Assembly (NCBI RefSeq): GCF_036662795.1
Contig: NZ_JBAFWZ010000009.1
Span: 81,458 to 145,457, forward strand
DNA from: Lysinibacillus_B sp036662795
GTDB taxonomy: Bacteria > Bacillota > Bacilli > Bacillales_A > Planococcaceae
Length of the DNA: 64,000 nucleotides
Direction of reading: 5' to 3'
Shown: piece after piece, positions 39,028 through 47,296 of the stretch
Layout: the number at the start of each line of letters is the position of its first letter
How positions within the stretch are numbered: position 1 is the first letter of the stretch
Notes under the pieces: model-generated
Seen by the model: the letters and a program-made list of their open reading frames with translations, nothing else
What the model was told of the DNA's origin: nothing
The model's database searches: none
Position numbers and translations under genes: made by a program

Positions 39028-39041
39028 TGTAAGCGTTTTTG
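39028..39041. promoter_or_regulatory. Possible CcpA (cre) site
   Basis: TGTAAGCGTTTTTG fits the cre consensus TGWNANCGNTNWCA at all but the last two bases. It lies just upstream of the small membrane ORF and the acetate-type symporter, a function often under carbon control. A weak match. The rest of 38638-39245 holds nothing else I can name. Confidence 0.3.
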
Positions 39042-39196
39042 CGATTTTTTTAACTTTATGTTTAAGACTTCGGCAATATTAGTATTTAACAGGAAAAAAT
39101 GTTATTGATTATGGAGAATTTATTTTTGTGTTAATAACATAGCGGTAGTGAAAAGTAATAGAAAAGGCATTTGTTCGAAGGGAATGAGAGTGAAAA

Positions 39197-39234
39197 CAAA
39201 AAAATCCAAAAAGTGTTCGAACACTTTTTGGATA
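39197..39234 (-). terminator. Terminator with a perfect 30-bp palindrome
   Basis: 39204-39233 is a perfect 30-bp palindrome centred on TTCGAA, followed on the minus strand by seven T. It ends the two-component/PepSY operon. Confidence 0.85.
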
Positions 39235-39245
39235 GCATTTATAAA

Positions 39246-40043
39246 TTAGTCATCATGATCATCGTCATCATCGTCGTTATCGTTATCGCGGTCATCATCA
39301 TCATGATCGTCGTCATCATAATCGTCATCTACATCTTTTTCGAAGCTTAAAATGGCGCCAGTTGTTGCATGGATATCGAATTCATACTCTGTATTGCCAT
39401 TCTTGATTTCGATTTCGTATACTTTAACGCCGTCATCGCTTTCTAGCTTAGCCTTTGTAACGGTGCCGCTTGCATGTTGCTGTGCAATTGCGATAGCCTG
39501 TGCCTTTGTTAGAAGTGAAGCTGTTGCTGGCTTTGATTGCTGCTGAGTTGTTTGTGTATTTTTATTCTCGTTTGGTTTATTCTCATTCGATTGGGTAGTC
39601 CCTTGACCTGTTGCCGATTGCCCGCCAGCGGTTTGGTTCGTTGATGTGGAAGCTTGGTTACCTGCAGCTGCCTGTTGTTCATTTGAAGAGTTACCCTTAT
39701 CATCATCTTTATCTTCTACTACCCCTGTAGCTTGAGTTTGGGAAGTTGCCTCTTTTATCTTTTCGCGCTCAGTAATAACAGCTTTCCCAGTCATTGCATC
39801 TACCTCGATCTCCGCTTTTTCTGTTTTGCTTACGATTTCAAAGTCATAGTGAGGTATTTTGTCATCATGATCATATTCAAACTCAACGATTTTACCTTCG
39901 AATACTTTTAGAGCACTCGCTTTTGCCTCAGATGCTGTAATAGCTGCAGACTTTTCAGCAGAAGAAAAAATTTCAGTTTGTGCAATAGCGTAACCACCGA
40001 TAATACCTAAAAATACAGTTGGAATAATAAACATTTTTTTCAT
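39246..40043 (-). CDS. PepSY-domain protein with Asp-rich tail
   Basis: A 265-residue exported protein. A signal peptide or anchor (MFIIPTVFLGIIGGYAIAQ) is followed by a PepSY domain (~33-95: ITASEAKASALKVFEGKIVEFEY), a Gln/Asn/Thr-rich linker (~100-170), a second PepSY domain (~175-235) and a tail of about 27 residues made almost only of Asp with a few His, Arg and Asn. Such a tail could bind Ca2+ or other cations at the cell surface. It is last in an RR-HK-PepSY-PepSY cluster, 90 bp after the shorter PepSY gene, and is probably a target or modulator of that system. Confidence 0.8.
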   Translation of the reverse strand: MKKMFIIPTVFLGIIGGYAIAQTEIFSSAEKSAAITASEAKASALKVFEGKIVEFEYDHDDKIPHYDFEIVSKTEKAEIEVDAMTGKAVITEREKIKEATSQTQATGVVEDKDDDKGNSSNEQQAAAGNQASTSTNQTAGGQSATGQGTTQSNENKPNENKNTQTTQQQSKPATASLLTKAQAIAIAQQHASGTVTKAKLESDDGVKVYEIEIKNGNTEYEFDIHATTGAILSFEKDVDDDYDDDDHDDDDRDNDNDDDDDDHDD

Positions 40044-40133
40044 ATCGTTTTCTCTCCTTTGTTGTTGTTACTCTTATTATAAAAAAGGAAAATGAAAACA
40101 ATCTGTGAGAAACATTAGAATTTGATGAGAAAA

Positions 40134-40772
40134 TTAATCATCAAACGAAACAGAAAGTATTTTTCCTGTGACAGCATGAATTTGTAGTACTGCCTCCTCT
40201 TCTTCGCCATCGATTTCTACTAAATAATAGCCGCCATCAGATGTACTATAATACTGTATATCTTCTATTTCACCTTGAATTTGCTTTTTAGCAATGGTGA
40301 TAATCTGCCCTTCTGTTAAGGTGACGGGCTTTTGACTAGGTGGCGGAGTAGTAGGCTTTTCAGTCTTATTTTGATTTGGCTTCGCTGGACTTGTTGGGTG
40401 TTCTGTCTCAGTGTTCTTGTCTTTATCATCCGGCTGAGATGGTGCATTATTTGGCTCGTTTACTGGTGTCTCTTCATTACTGACAGCAGCATCGGGTTTC
40501 TTATAAATAAGGTCTAGCTCTGAAAAACGACCGTTTGCGGCATCGACCATTACCTCATACGTAGCCTTTCCTGATGAAAAGGTAACAGCGTAGGCTTCCC
40601 CTTTTTTTATAATTGCTTCGACCTTGCCACCATAAAGTGATTCAACACGAGAAACAATTTCCTTTTGATTTAAGGACGTCTCGGCTGTAATATTTCCTAT
40701 AGCAAGGATGAGAAAATAGACGAATATAAGGAGCACAATACTGGATAAGATTACTTTTCGTTTATTGATCAT
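40134..40772 (-). CDS. PepSY-domain membrane-anchored protein (YkoI-like)
   Basis: A 212-residue protein with one N-terminal transmembrane anchor (VILSSIVLLIFVYFLILAIG), an outer PepSY domain (~32-85: QKEIVSRVESLYGGKVEAI), a Pro/Asn/Thr/Lys-rich linker, and a second PepSY unit ending in EEAVLQIHAVTGKILSVSFDD. It overlaps the histidine kinase gene by 11 bp and matches the order of ykoG-ykoH-ykoI in B. subtilis. PepSY domains often inhibit or sense proteases or bind metals; the signal is unknown. Confidence 0.8.
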   Translation of the reverse strand: MINKRKVILSSIVLLIFVYFLILAIGNITAETSLNQKEIVSRVESLYGGKVEAIIKKGEAYAVTFSSGKATYEVMVDAANGRFSELDLIYKKPDAAVSNEETPVNEPNNAPSQPDDKDKNTETEHPTSPAKPNQNKTEKPTTPPPSQKPVTLTEGQIITIAKKQIQGEIEDIQYYSTSDGGYYLVEIDGEEEEAVLQIHAVTGKILSVSFDD

Positions 40773-42120
40773 TGCCTCTCCTCCGCTTTGGTAAGGTAAT
40801 AGTTACCGTTGTTCCCTCGCCCACCTTACTGTTAAAAGTAACCTCAGCCTCTAATAAATCAGCCAGCTGTTTTGCGATAGATAGTCCAAGCCCTGTTCCA
40901 CCTGTCTTTCGGTTTCGATCTTTATTGACACGATAAAAGCGCTCAAATAAAAGAGGTAAATCCTCTTCAGGAATACCGACTCCGTAATCAGTTATAGCAA
41001 TTTGATCCTTATCACCACTAGTGAGTTGCACCTCAATCGGAGAATCACTATATTTTCGGGCGTTATCTAAAAAAATAAATAGTAATTGCTTTAGCTTCCC
41101 TTCATCCGAAACAATCGTTACTGGGGTATCGGAAATGATAATTTTTACACCATACGCCTGCTGCATGCTACGTGCAATATCGGCTAGTAAATCATTTAAG
41201 GAAAAAGAGGACCATTCCATTTTTGTATGCTCACTAGCCTTCGCAAGCTGTAGCATTTGCTCCATCATCCGCTTCATATTCTCAGTTTCCTTTGTAATCG
41301 CACCTAGCGCCTCTAGATTAACAGCCTCATTTTGAAAGCCACGGCGTTTTAAAAGCTTTGCATAGCTTTCAATTACAGTAAGAGGTGTTTTTAATTCATG
41401 AGAGGCATTTCCAATAAACTGCTGCTGCTTTTCGTGATTATCCTGGAGCTGACACATTAACGTATTATAGGTTGTGGTCATTTCAGCAATTTCATCTCGG
41501 TTGCCACCTCGTAGGTCAATTCTTTCAAAGCTAGACTCCTCGATGTTTTTTTGCATCGTTTTCGTTAAGCTTTGAATCGGTACGACAATTAAGCGTACGA
41601 GGAGCGAGCTTGCTAAATAAATAGGCGCCATTGCAAGTAGCGTCATCACGATAAGAATCCATTTTAAAAGCTCGATATTTTTGGCGATATCGGGTAGAGG
41701 CTGAATAAGCTCAAGCGTTACTACGTCATGATTAGGCCAAATAATCGGGTACCCCATAGCGATAACGGGTGTGTCCTTCCACATCGATACGGTATAGGCT
41801 TCCCCCTTACTTACCTTATAAGGAATTTTTTCGGCAGTAGCTGTTGCTTGAACGTCGATCAACGGTTTATCTGAGCTATTATTCATTACACGAAGCCTCC
41901 CGTCAGACGGAATATAGGCTCGAAAAAGAGTAACGATGCCTTCATCCGTTTCTAGAGCGCTTACAGCAGCTAATAGCTCATCTCCCTGATTGATTAATTG
42001 TGCATATTCAGTTTCATATGCCAAATCCTTGTATAAAAAATAAATACCAGAATAGCTACTAACTAGAATAATCAATGTCAAAAGAGTAGAGAGAAGATTG
42101 ACTTTTGTTTTAAGTCTCAT
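40762..42120 (-). CDS. Sensor histidine kinase (YkoH-like)
   Basis: A 452-residue membrane kinase: first helix ~10-30, an extracellular sensor (~31-155), second helix (WILIVMTLLAMAPIYLASSLLV ~153), HAMP, then phospho-acceptor His in GNASHELKTPLTVI (~240-253). N box DNARKYS, G1 DYGVGIPEED and G2 GTGLGLSIAKQLA are complete, so it should be active. It overlaps the response regulator gene by 11 bp and the PepSY gene by 11 bp. The outer PepSY proteins are natural candidates to modulate its sensor domain. Confidence 0.93.
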   Translation of the reverse strand: MRLKTKVNLLSTLLTLIILVSSYSGIYFLYKDLAYETEYAQLINQGDELLAAVSALETDEGIVTLFRAYIPSDGRLRVMNNSSDKPLIDVQATATAEKIPYKVSKGEAYTVSMWKDTPVIAMGYPIIWPNHDVVTLELIQPLPDIAKNIELLKWILIVMTLLAMAPIYLASSLLVRLIVVPIQSLTKTMQKNIEESSFERIDLRGGNRDEIAEMTTTYNTLMCQLQDNHEKQQQFIGNASHELKTPLTVIESYAKLLKRRGFQNEAVNLEALGAITKETENMKRMMEQMLQLAKASEHTKMEWSSFSLNDLLADIARSMQQAYGVKIIISDTPVTIVSDEGKLKQLLFIFLDNARKYSDSPIEVQLTSGDKDQIAITDYGVGIPEEDLPLLFERFYRVNKDRNRKTGGTGLGLSIAKQLADLLEAEVTFNSKVGEGTTVTITLPKRRRGNDQ

Positions 42121-42805
42121 TTTTCGACTCCTTCAATACGTAGCCAACTCCCCGAACAGTATGAAGGAGCGGCGTGCCAACGGAATCAATTTTTTGACGA
42201 AGATAACGGATATAAACATCTACTACATTCGTATCTCCATAATAATCATAGCCCCATACGGCATCTAATAGCTGCTCGCGAGATTGGACATTTCGTGGAT
42301 GTTTCATAAAATGCAGCAATAAATCATACTCTCGAGGAGTTAATTCAATATAATGATCGCCACGTTTTACCTCACGAGTATCCCCATTAACTGAAACATC
42401 TGCAAATGTTAGCTCATTTGAGGAGGCGGGTGTTACTTTAACAGAGAATCGAAGTGCTACTCGAATTCTTGCTAACAGCTCCTCAAATTCAAATGGTTTT
42501 GTAATATAATCATTTGCACCGAGATCAAGTCCAGCAACCTTATCCTTTACATCGTCCTTTGCTGTTAATAATATGACGGGTGTCATCCGCTCATCCTTCC
42601 GAATGCGTGATAGCACTTCAAGTCCATTCATTTCGGGTAGCATAATATCTAGCAAAACTAAGTCCCATTGCTCTTCACGATAGGCGATTAAACCTTCTGT
42701 ACCAGTATGGGCCATTTTCGTCACATAGCCTTCAAATTCAAGCTCTAGCTGAAGAACTCGAGCGATTTGCGGCTCATCCTCTATAATTAAAATTCGGTGT
42801 GTCAC
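42110..42805 (-). CDS. OmpR-family response regulator (YkoG-like)
   Basis: A ~231-residue regulator with a receiver domain (phospho-Asp in LVLLDIMLPEMNGLE, Thr in LTAKDDV, Lys in YITKPFEFEE) and a C-terminal winged helix (LTPREYDLLLHFMKHPRNVQ; VVDVYIRYLRQKID). It pairs with the kinase that follows. GTG 42805 is preferred, with GGATGG upstream; TTG 42820 lacks a site. Its likely targets are its own operon, including the PepSY genes. It is divergent from the MFS gene, which it might also control. Confidence 0.92.
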   Translation of the reverse strand: MTHRILIIEDEPQIARVLQLELEFEGYVTKMAHTGTEGLIAYREEQWDLVLLDIMLPEMNGLEVLSRIRKDERMTPVILLTAKDDVKDKVAGLDLGANDYITKPFEFEELLARIRVALRFSVKVTPASSNELTFADVSVNGDTREVKRGDHYIELTPREYDLLLHFMKHPRNVQSREQLLDAVWGYDYYGDTNVVDVYIRYLRQKIDSVGTPLLHTVRGVGYVLKESKNET

Positions 42806-42946
42806 ATTCTCACCATCCAAGTTTTTCTTCTATCGTAGAATATTTGTAGAGGAAAAAGCAACTGTCGATAAAAGAATGCTAGGCAAACGGAATGAATTTT
42901 GTTAACGTTGTGTGATAAGCCTTTTTGGCGGTAGAAAGGAAGTACA

Positions 42947-44335
42947 ATGAACAGTTTATATGAAAACAAGAATAAAATTATTATTCCCTTTTTAATGGCG
43001 GCCTTTATTGGGCTATTAAATGAAACGGCGCTCAATATGGCGTTTGTTCAATTGGGGAACGATTTTGGGAAAGAAACCTCTACGATTCAATGGCTTACGA
43101 CTGGCTACCTATTAACGTTAGGCATATTAGTGCCTGTCTCCGCCTTTTTAATGCAGCGCTTTACGACGAGACAGCTTTTTATCGCGTCCTTACTCTTTTC
43201 AATTAGTGGTACTATAATTGCTGCAATAGCACCAATCTTTTCGATATTATTCCTTGGTCGAATTGTGCAAGCGATCGGTGCGGCGATTATTATTCCGCTG
43301 ATGATGAATGTTATATTGCTCGTCTATCCTATTAATAAGCGCGGTGCAGCGATGGGGAAAATTGGTCTCGTTATTATATTTGCACCTGCAATCGGACCTA
43401 CATTGGCAGGGGTTGTGCTAGATCGTCTCAGCTGGCATTGGATTTTCTGGCTCTGCTTACCGTTTTTAATCATTGCTTTACTTGTAGGGCTTCGATTTGT
43501 CGGCAATGTGAATGACGTGCAAAAAGTGAAATTTGATGTGCTTTCAATGCTGCTGTCCACAATCGGGTTTGGTGGTATTGTTTATGGCTTTAGTATTTCC
43601 GGGGAGCTCGGGACGTTTTTCGTGACGGAAGTAATCGTTGTCGTTCTTGTAGGGGCGGTAGCACTCGTGCTTTTCGGTATCCGCCAAATGAAAATGGATA
43701 CACCGATGCTCAACCTACGTGTATTTCAGTATCCGATGTACGCGATTGCACTTGTGATTTTATTAATTGGTATGATGACAATCCTATCGACGATGGTGCT
43801 CTTACCAATTTACTTGCAAAAGGTATTATTATTAGCGCCGGTCGTGGCAGGTCTTGTGCTGCTACCAGGTGGTGTCATCAATGCATTTATGTCGGTTGTG
43901 GCAGGCAATCTTTTTGATAAATATGGCCCGACAAAAATGGTGCCTGGTGGACTAGTGATGGTGCTTATTAGTTTACTTGTGCTGCGCGGCATCGATGAGG
44001 CAACTTCTCCGTATTTAATTGTGGGAATGCATATTCTTTTGTTTGTCGGTCTTTCACTCGTGATGATGCCTGCACAAACGAACGGATTAAACCAACTTCC
44101 AAGAGAGCTCTATCCAGATGGCTCAGCGATTATGAATACGTTACAGCAAGTAGCTGGAGCGATCGGAACAGCAGTTGCAGTAACGATTATGTCGATTACC
44201 GCGAATGCAAGCTCTAGTACGGATTCACTCCATGGAATGGTACACGGTGTACAAAATTCAATTACGTTCGGACTAATAATTGCAGCAATCGCATTCTTGT
44301 TATCGTTCTTTATTAAAAATGTGAGGGAAGAGTAA
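42947..44335 (+). CDS. MFS transporter, DHA2 (EmrB/LmrB-like) efflux family
   Basis: A 462-residue membrane protein with about 14 hydrophobic segments. It has DHA2 features: an LNETALNMAFVQLGNDFG helix-1 motif, IQWLTTGYLLTLGILVPVSAFL, motif A-like QRFTTRQLFI, and motif C IGPTLAGVVLDRLSWHWIFW (~149-168). Members expel drugs or lipophilic compounds by proton antiport. GAAAGGAAG precedes the ATG. It is divergent from the two-component operon and ends 73 bp before the first FMN riboswitch. Substrate unknown. Confidence 0.88.
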   Translation: MNSLYENKNKIIIPFLMAAFIGLLNETALNMAFVQLGNDFGKETSTIQWLTTGYLLTLGILVPVSAFLMQRFTTRQLFIASLLFSISGTIIAAIAPIFSILFLGRIVQAIGAAIIIPLMMNVILLVYPINKRGAAMGKIGLVIIFAPAIGPTLAGVVLDRLSWHWIFWLCLPFLIIALLVGLRFVGNVNDVQKVKFDVLSMLLSTIGFGGIVYGFSISGELGTFFVTEVIVVVLVGAVALVLFGIRQMKMDTPMLNLRVFQYPMYAIALVILLIGMMTILSTMVLLPIYLQKVLLLAPVVAGLVLLPGGVINAFMSVVAGNLFDKYGPTKMVPGGLVMVLISLLVLRGIDEATSPYLIVGMHILLFVGLSLVMMPAQTNGLNQLPRELYPDGSAIMNTLQQVAGAIGTAVAVTIMSITANASSSTDSLHGMVHGVQNSITFGLIIAAIAFLLSFFIKNVREE

Positions 44336-44407
44336 TTAGAAAAGAACAGTCTATAATATTACTTTTCATTTTGTATTTTCGTGCTATAATCGAGTGCAAG
44401 ATGAATA

Positions 44408-44537
44408 AATCCTTCGGGGTCGGGTGAAATTCCCAATCGGCGGTGATGAATGCTACTATTCTAAGCCCGCGAGCCGTAAAAGGCAGGATTTGGTGCGAAT
44501 CCAAAGCCGACAGTATAGTCTGGATGAGAGAAGGATG
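44408..44537 (+). ncRNA. FMN riboswitch, copy 1
   Basis: A complete FMN aptamer (RFN element): P1 ATCCTTC...GAAGGAT, then GGGGTCGGGTGAAATTCCC, AATCGGCGGTGATGA, AGCCCGCGAGC, GGCAGGATTTGGTGCGAATCC and AAAGCCGACAGTATAGTC. A TATAAT box lies at 44385-44390, 20 bp upstream. The next 280 bp hold a T-rich hairpin, a terminator and a dispersed repeat, but no coding sequence. In other Bacillales ribD would follow. Confidence 0.96.
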
Positions 44538-44555
44538 CGATTAGTAATAGGATTC

Positions 44556-44641
44556 TTTTGAAAAATTATTTTTCAAAGGCTTTTTTGCTATACTCGTATA
44601 CTTATAAACCCCGGTAGATCTTATCTGCTGGGGTTTCTTTG
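44556..44641 (+). terminator. Terminators of riboswitch 1
   Basis: Two hairpins: CTTTTGAAAAA/TTTTTCAAAGG followed by CTTTTTT (44556-44588), and AAACCCC/GGGGTTT followed by CTTTG (44606-44641). Their position after the aptamer fits an FMN-dependent terminator platform. Confidence 0.7.
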
Positions 44642-44678
44642 TTGTAAAAGAAAGGATAAATTCTTGGAATTTGAGCAG

Positions 44679-44802
44679 TGTCTAGCTCCAGCGCCCAGCC
44701 CCTCGAGGTCGCTTCATCCCCTCGGTCGAAAGCTGAAGGGATGCTTTCGATTCGGGGCTGCAAGCAGCTGTCGGGGCTAAGCAGGGCGCTTCCGCTTTTC
44801 TT
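44679..44802 (+). repeat. 120-bp structured dispersed repeat, copy 2
   Basis: Begins TGTCTAGCTCCAGCGCCCAG and ends GGGCGCTTCCGCTTTTCTT. Pairing arms are as in copies 1 and 3. It lies between the two FMN riboswitches. Confidence 0.9.
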
Positions 44803-44823
44803 ATTCATTAACTTAATATTGTT

Positions 44824-44951
44824 TTCCTTCGGGGTCGGGTGAAATTCCCAATCGGCGGTGATGAATGCTACTATTCTAAGCCCGCGAGCCGTAAAAGGCA
44901 GGATTTGGTGCGAATCCAAAGCCGACAGTATAGTCTGGATGGGAGAAGGAA
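44824..44951 (+). ncRNA. FMN riboswitch, copy 2
   Basis: Same aptamer as copy 1 over about 120 bp, with one core difference (GATGGGAG here, GATGAGAG there). The outer P1 pair is T-A here (TTCCTTC...GAAGGAA) and A-T in copy 1, so pairing is kept in both. It lies about 130 bp upstream of ribE and has its own terminator, so this copy can act directly on ribE-ribB-ribH. Confidence 0.96.
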
Positions 44952-45020
44952 ATGGTAAAGTCTTTGAAAATTTATGTTGAAAAGGCTTATTTCGTAACGC
45001 CATTTTATTAAAATTCTCTA

Positions 45021-45052
45021 GCCCCTTAGTGATCGTACTAAGGGGTTTTTCT
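45021..45052 (+). terminator. Riboswitch 2 terminator
   Basis: CCCCTTAGT and ACTAAGGGG form a 9-bp stem around GATCGT, followed by five T, 30 bp before the ribE start. It is a conventional FMN-controlled attenuator. Confidence 0.85.
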
Positions 45053-45082
45053 TATCTATATCAAGGAAATGGAGGTGAGGGT

Positions 45083-45721
45083 ATGTTCACAGGTATTGTG
45101 GAGGAATTAGGAAAAATTAAGGTTATTCAGAATGGACAGGACAGCATGCGGCTCACAATCGAATCGAAAATAACTCTCGAGGATATTCATCTTGGTGACA
45201 GCATTGCAGTGAATGGAGTCTGTTTAACAGTGACAAATTTTTCTAAGGATCATTTTCTAGTAGATGTTATGCCAGAAACCGTAAAATCAACGAGCATCAG
45301 GGAATTACAGATTGGTGATGCTGTTAATTTGGAGCGAGCGATGGCAGCGAATGGACGCTTTGGTGGCCATTTTGTATCGGGGCATGTGGACAGTGTCGGC
45401 ACGATTTTGCGAAAAAGAAAGGTCGCCAATGCTGTTTATATCGACATTAGCATAGGTGAGGAGCTGAGCAAATATTGCATAAAAAAAGGCTCCGTCACAA
45501 TCGATGGAATAAGCTTGACGATTTTTGATATTAGTCCGACAAAGCTGACGGTCTCACTCATTCCACATACGTATAGTGAAACAGTACTCGGCATTAAAAA
45601 TGAGGGGCAACTTGTAAACATCGAAAATGATTTATTAGGTAAGTATGTGATTCATCATTTAGAGCAACGAGCGAGTATGCCGACGATTACAATGGATTTT
45701 CTAAAAGAAAACGGATTTTAA
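45083..45721 (+). CDS. ribE: Riboflavin synthase, alpha subunit
   Basis: A 212-residue protein of two similar lumazine-binding halves. It begins [12 protein letters not shown], then [13 protein letters not shown] and [15 protein letters not shown] in the first half and [13 protein letters not shown] with [14 protein letters not shown] in the second. It dismutates 6,7-dimethyl-8-ribityllumazine to riboflavin. The ATG at 45083 follows TGGAGGTGAGG. An upstream in-frame ATG (45029) falls within the terminator. It is first in ribE-ribB-ribH. Confidence 0.97.
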   Translation: MFTGIVEELGKIKVIQNGQDSMRLTIESKITLEDIHLGDSIAVNGVCLTVTNFSKDHFLVDVMPETVKSTSIRELQIGDAVNLERAMAANGRFGGHFVSGHVDSVGTILRKRKVANAVYIDISIGEELSKYCIKKGSVTIDGISLTIFDISPTKLTVSLIPHTYSETVLGIKNEGQLVNIENDLLGKYVIHHLEQRASMPTITMDFLKENGF

Positions 45722-45744
45722 CAGGATCTAAGGTGGGGTATAAG

Positions 45745-46371
45745 ATGTTTCATAGGATAGAAGAAGCAATCGAGAATTTGAAGGCAGGAAAAGTGATAAT
45801 CGTAGTTGATGACGAGGACCGAGAAAATGAAGGGGACTTTGTTGTCTTAGCTCAACATGCTACGCCGGAGAACATTAATTTTATGGCGATACATGGGCGT
45901 GGGTTAATTTGCACACCGATTACAAAGGAATTGGCTCAGCATCTGTCCTTACATCCAATGGTGGCGCAAAACACAGATAATCATGAGACAGCATTTACAG
46001 TAAGCATTGATTATAAAACGACGGATACAGGCATTAGTGCATTCGAGCGCTCTGAAACGATTCTACGTTTACTAGACCCGAATGTTGTAAGCTCAGATTT
46101 TCGTAGACCAGGTCATGTATTCCCACTCATTGCAAAAGACAATGGGGTTCTAGAGCGGCAGGGGCATACAGAGGCTGCAGTTGATTTAGCGGTACTTTCT
46201 GGTTCTAGTCCAGCGGGTGTTATTTGTGAAATTATGAATGATGACGGGACAATGGCGAGAGTGCCTCAGCTCGTTGAAATTGCAAAGGTGCACGGATTAA
46301 AGATGATTACAATTGCTGATTTAGTTCGATATCGGAATGACAAGATACAACTTATTCAATTTCATAAGTAG
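45745..46371 (+). CDS. ribB: 3,4-dihydroxy-2-butanone-4-phosphate synthase, monofunctional
   Basis: A 208-residue enzyme that turns ribulose-5-phosphate into the four-carbon unit for lumazine synthesis. It shows [14 protein letters not shown] (~21-34, metal and catalytic acids), [41 protein letters not shown] (read at ~130-160) and [12 protein letters not shown]. Bacillales usually have a RibBA fusion of ~400 residues; here the protein ends right at the linker ([17 protein letters not shown]) and no GTP cyclohydrolase II domain follows. The ATG at 45745 follows AAGGTGGGG. Confidence 0.96.
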   Translation: MFHRIEEAIENLKAGKVIIVVDDEDRENEGDFVVLAQHATPENINFMAIHGRGLICTPITKELAQHLSLHPMVAQNTDNHETAFTVSIDYKTTDTGISAFERSETILRLLDPNVVSSDFRRPGHVFPLIAKDNGVLERQGHTEAAVDLAVLSGSSPAGVICEIMNDDGTMARVPQLVEIAKVHGLKMITIADLVRYRNDKIQLIQFHK

Positions 46372-46396
46372 TTTTCCTAAGCGGAATCACGAACAT

Positions 46397-46462
46397 TTTA
46401 GTGGAGCGGAAGGCGGCTCGGTGCTTGCCCGCGGAACGCGTCCGCCTGTAGCGTAACGATAC
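46397..46462 (+). repeat. GC-rich dispersed repeat, short form
   Basis: AGTGGAGCGGAAGGCGGC...GCGGAACGCGTCCGCCTGTAGCGTAACG; GGCGGa and tCCGCC pair as inverted arms. Related to fragments at 15184 and 58318. It fills the ribB-ribH gap together with a 24-codon open tail (46479-46553). Confidence 0.6.
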
Positions 46463-46571
46463 GAATAATCGATTTTAAATCTTTGTAGGGTTCGTATTTG
46501 ATGATGAAAACATGATTAATGGAATTGACTTTGTACTAGCACTACAAAAATAAACAGTAGGAGAGAAAACG

Positions 46572-47039
46572 ATGGGACAAATATTTGAAGCACAATTAAT
46601 AGGCACGGATTTAAAAATCGGCATTGCAGTAGGGAGATTCAATGAATTCATTACGAGCAAACTATTAAGTGGGGCAATAGATGGCTTAAAGCGTCACGGC
46701 GTAGCGGAGGGAAATATTGATATTGCATGGGTACCCGGTGCCTTTGAAGTGCCATTTATTGCAAAAAAAATGGCGGAAGCAAAGAAATACGACGCAATCA
46801 TTGGCTTAGGAACGGTTATTCGCGGTTCAACAACACATTATGATTATGTATGTAACGAGACGGCAAAGGGGATTGCAAGTGTTGGTCTAACAACAGGTGT
46901 TCCGGTTATTTTCGGTATTGTCACAACAGAGACAATCGAGCAGGCAATTGAACGAGCAGGAACAAAGGCAGGAAACAAAGGCTATGATTCCGCTGTTTCT
47001 GCTATTGAAATGGCTAATTTAAGCCGTATATTTGAGTAA
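46572..47039 (+). CDS. ribH: 6,7-dimethyl-8-ribityllumazine synthase
   Basis: A 155-residue protein that condenses the butanone phosphate with 5-amino-6-ribitylaminouracil. It has [19 protein letters not shown] (~17-35), VPGAFEVPF (~55), [19 protein letters not shown] (~77-95, with the catalytic His) and [17 protein letters not shown]. Length is normal for the 60-subunit Bacillus type. AGGAGAG precedes the ATG. It is 200 bp from ribB, wider than usual, because of the repeat. Confidence 0.97.
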   Translation: MGQIFEAQLIGTDLKIGIAVGRFNEFITSKLLSGAIDGLKRHGVAEGNIDIAWVPGAFEVPFIAKKMAEAKKYDAIIGLGTVIRGSTTHYDYVCNETAKGIASVGLTTGVPVIFGIVTTETIEQAIERAGTKAGNKGYDSAVSAIEMANLSRIFE

Positions 47040-47049
47040 AGAGTTGGGA

Positions 47050-47081
47050 ATCGGGCGATTAATCTTCGCTCGATTTTTTTC
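47050..47081 (+). terminator. Rho-independent terminator after ribH
   Basis: ATCGgGCGA pairs with TCGCtCGAT, followed by seven T. Confidence 0.85.
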
Positions 47082-47254
47082 ATCTTGGAGGATAGGCTCG
47101 CTAGTTTAACCTATTTGTGTTTTTAGAATAAAACGCTTCCAAAAAGTTGTAAAGCAAGGTCATTTCACGCTATAGTAAAAATAAGTAAAATAATAGCCTT
47201 GCAACGGGAGATTATTCATCAGGAACAACATAAGCTTAGTGACTACTTTCTAGT

Positions 47255-47296
47255 AGGAGGTGAAGTCTTACTTTATTGAAGTAAGACGATTGATTG
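47255..47296 (+). promoter_or_regulatory. Ribosome site separated from a TTG start by a 9-bp hairpin
   Basis: AGGAGGTGA at 47255-47263 is a near-perfect ribosome site, but the first possible start (TTG 47294) is 31 nt further. Between them GTCTTACTT (47265-47273) pairs perfectly with AAGTAAGAC (47279-47287) around TATTG. If folded, the effective spacing is about 7 nt. An in-frame TGA at 47291-47293 rules out any upstream start in this frame. Confidence 0.7.

Noticed and set aside
44602..45003. 133-codon minus-strand ORF
   Set aside because: It is antisense to FMN riboswitch 2 and a dispersed repeat. A nearly identical fragment antisense to riboswitch 1 confirms the artefact.
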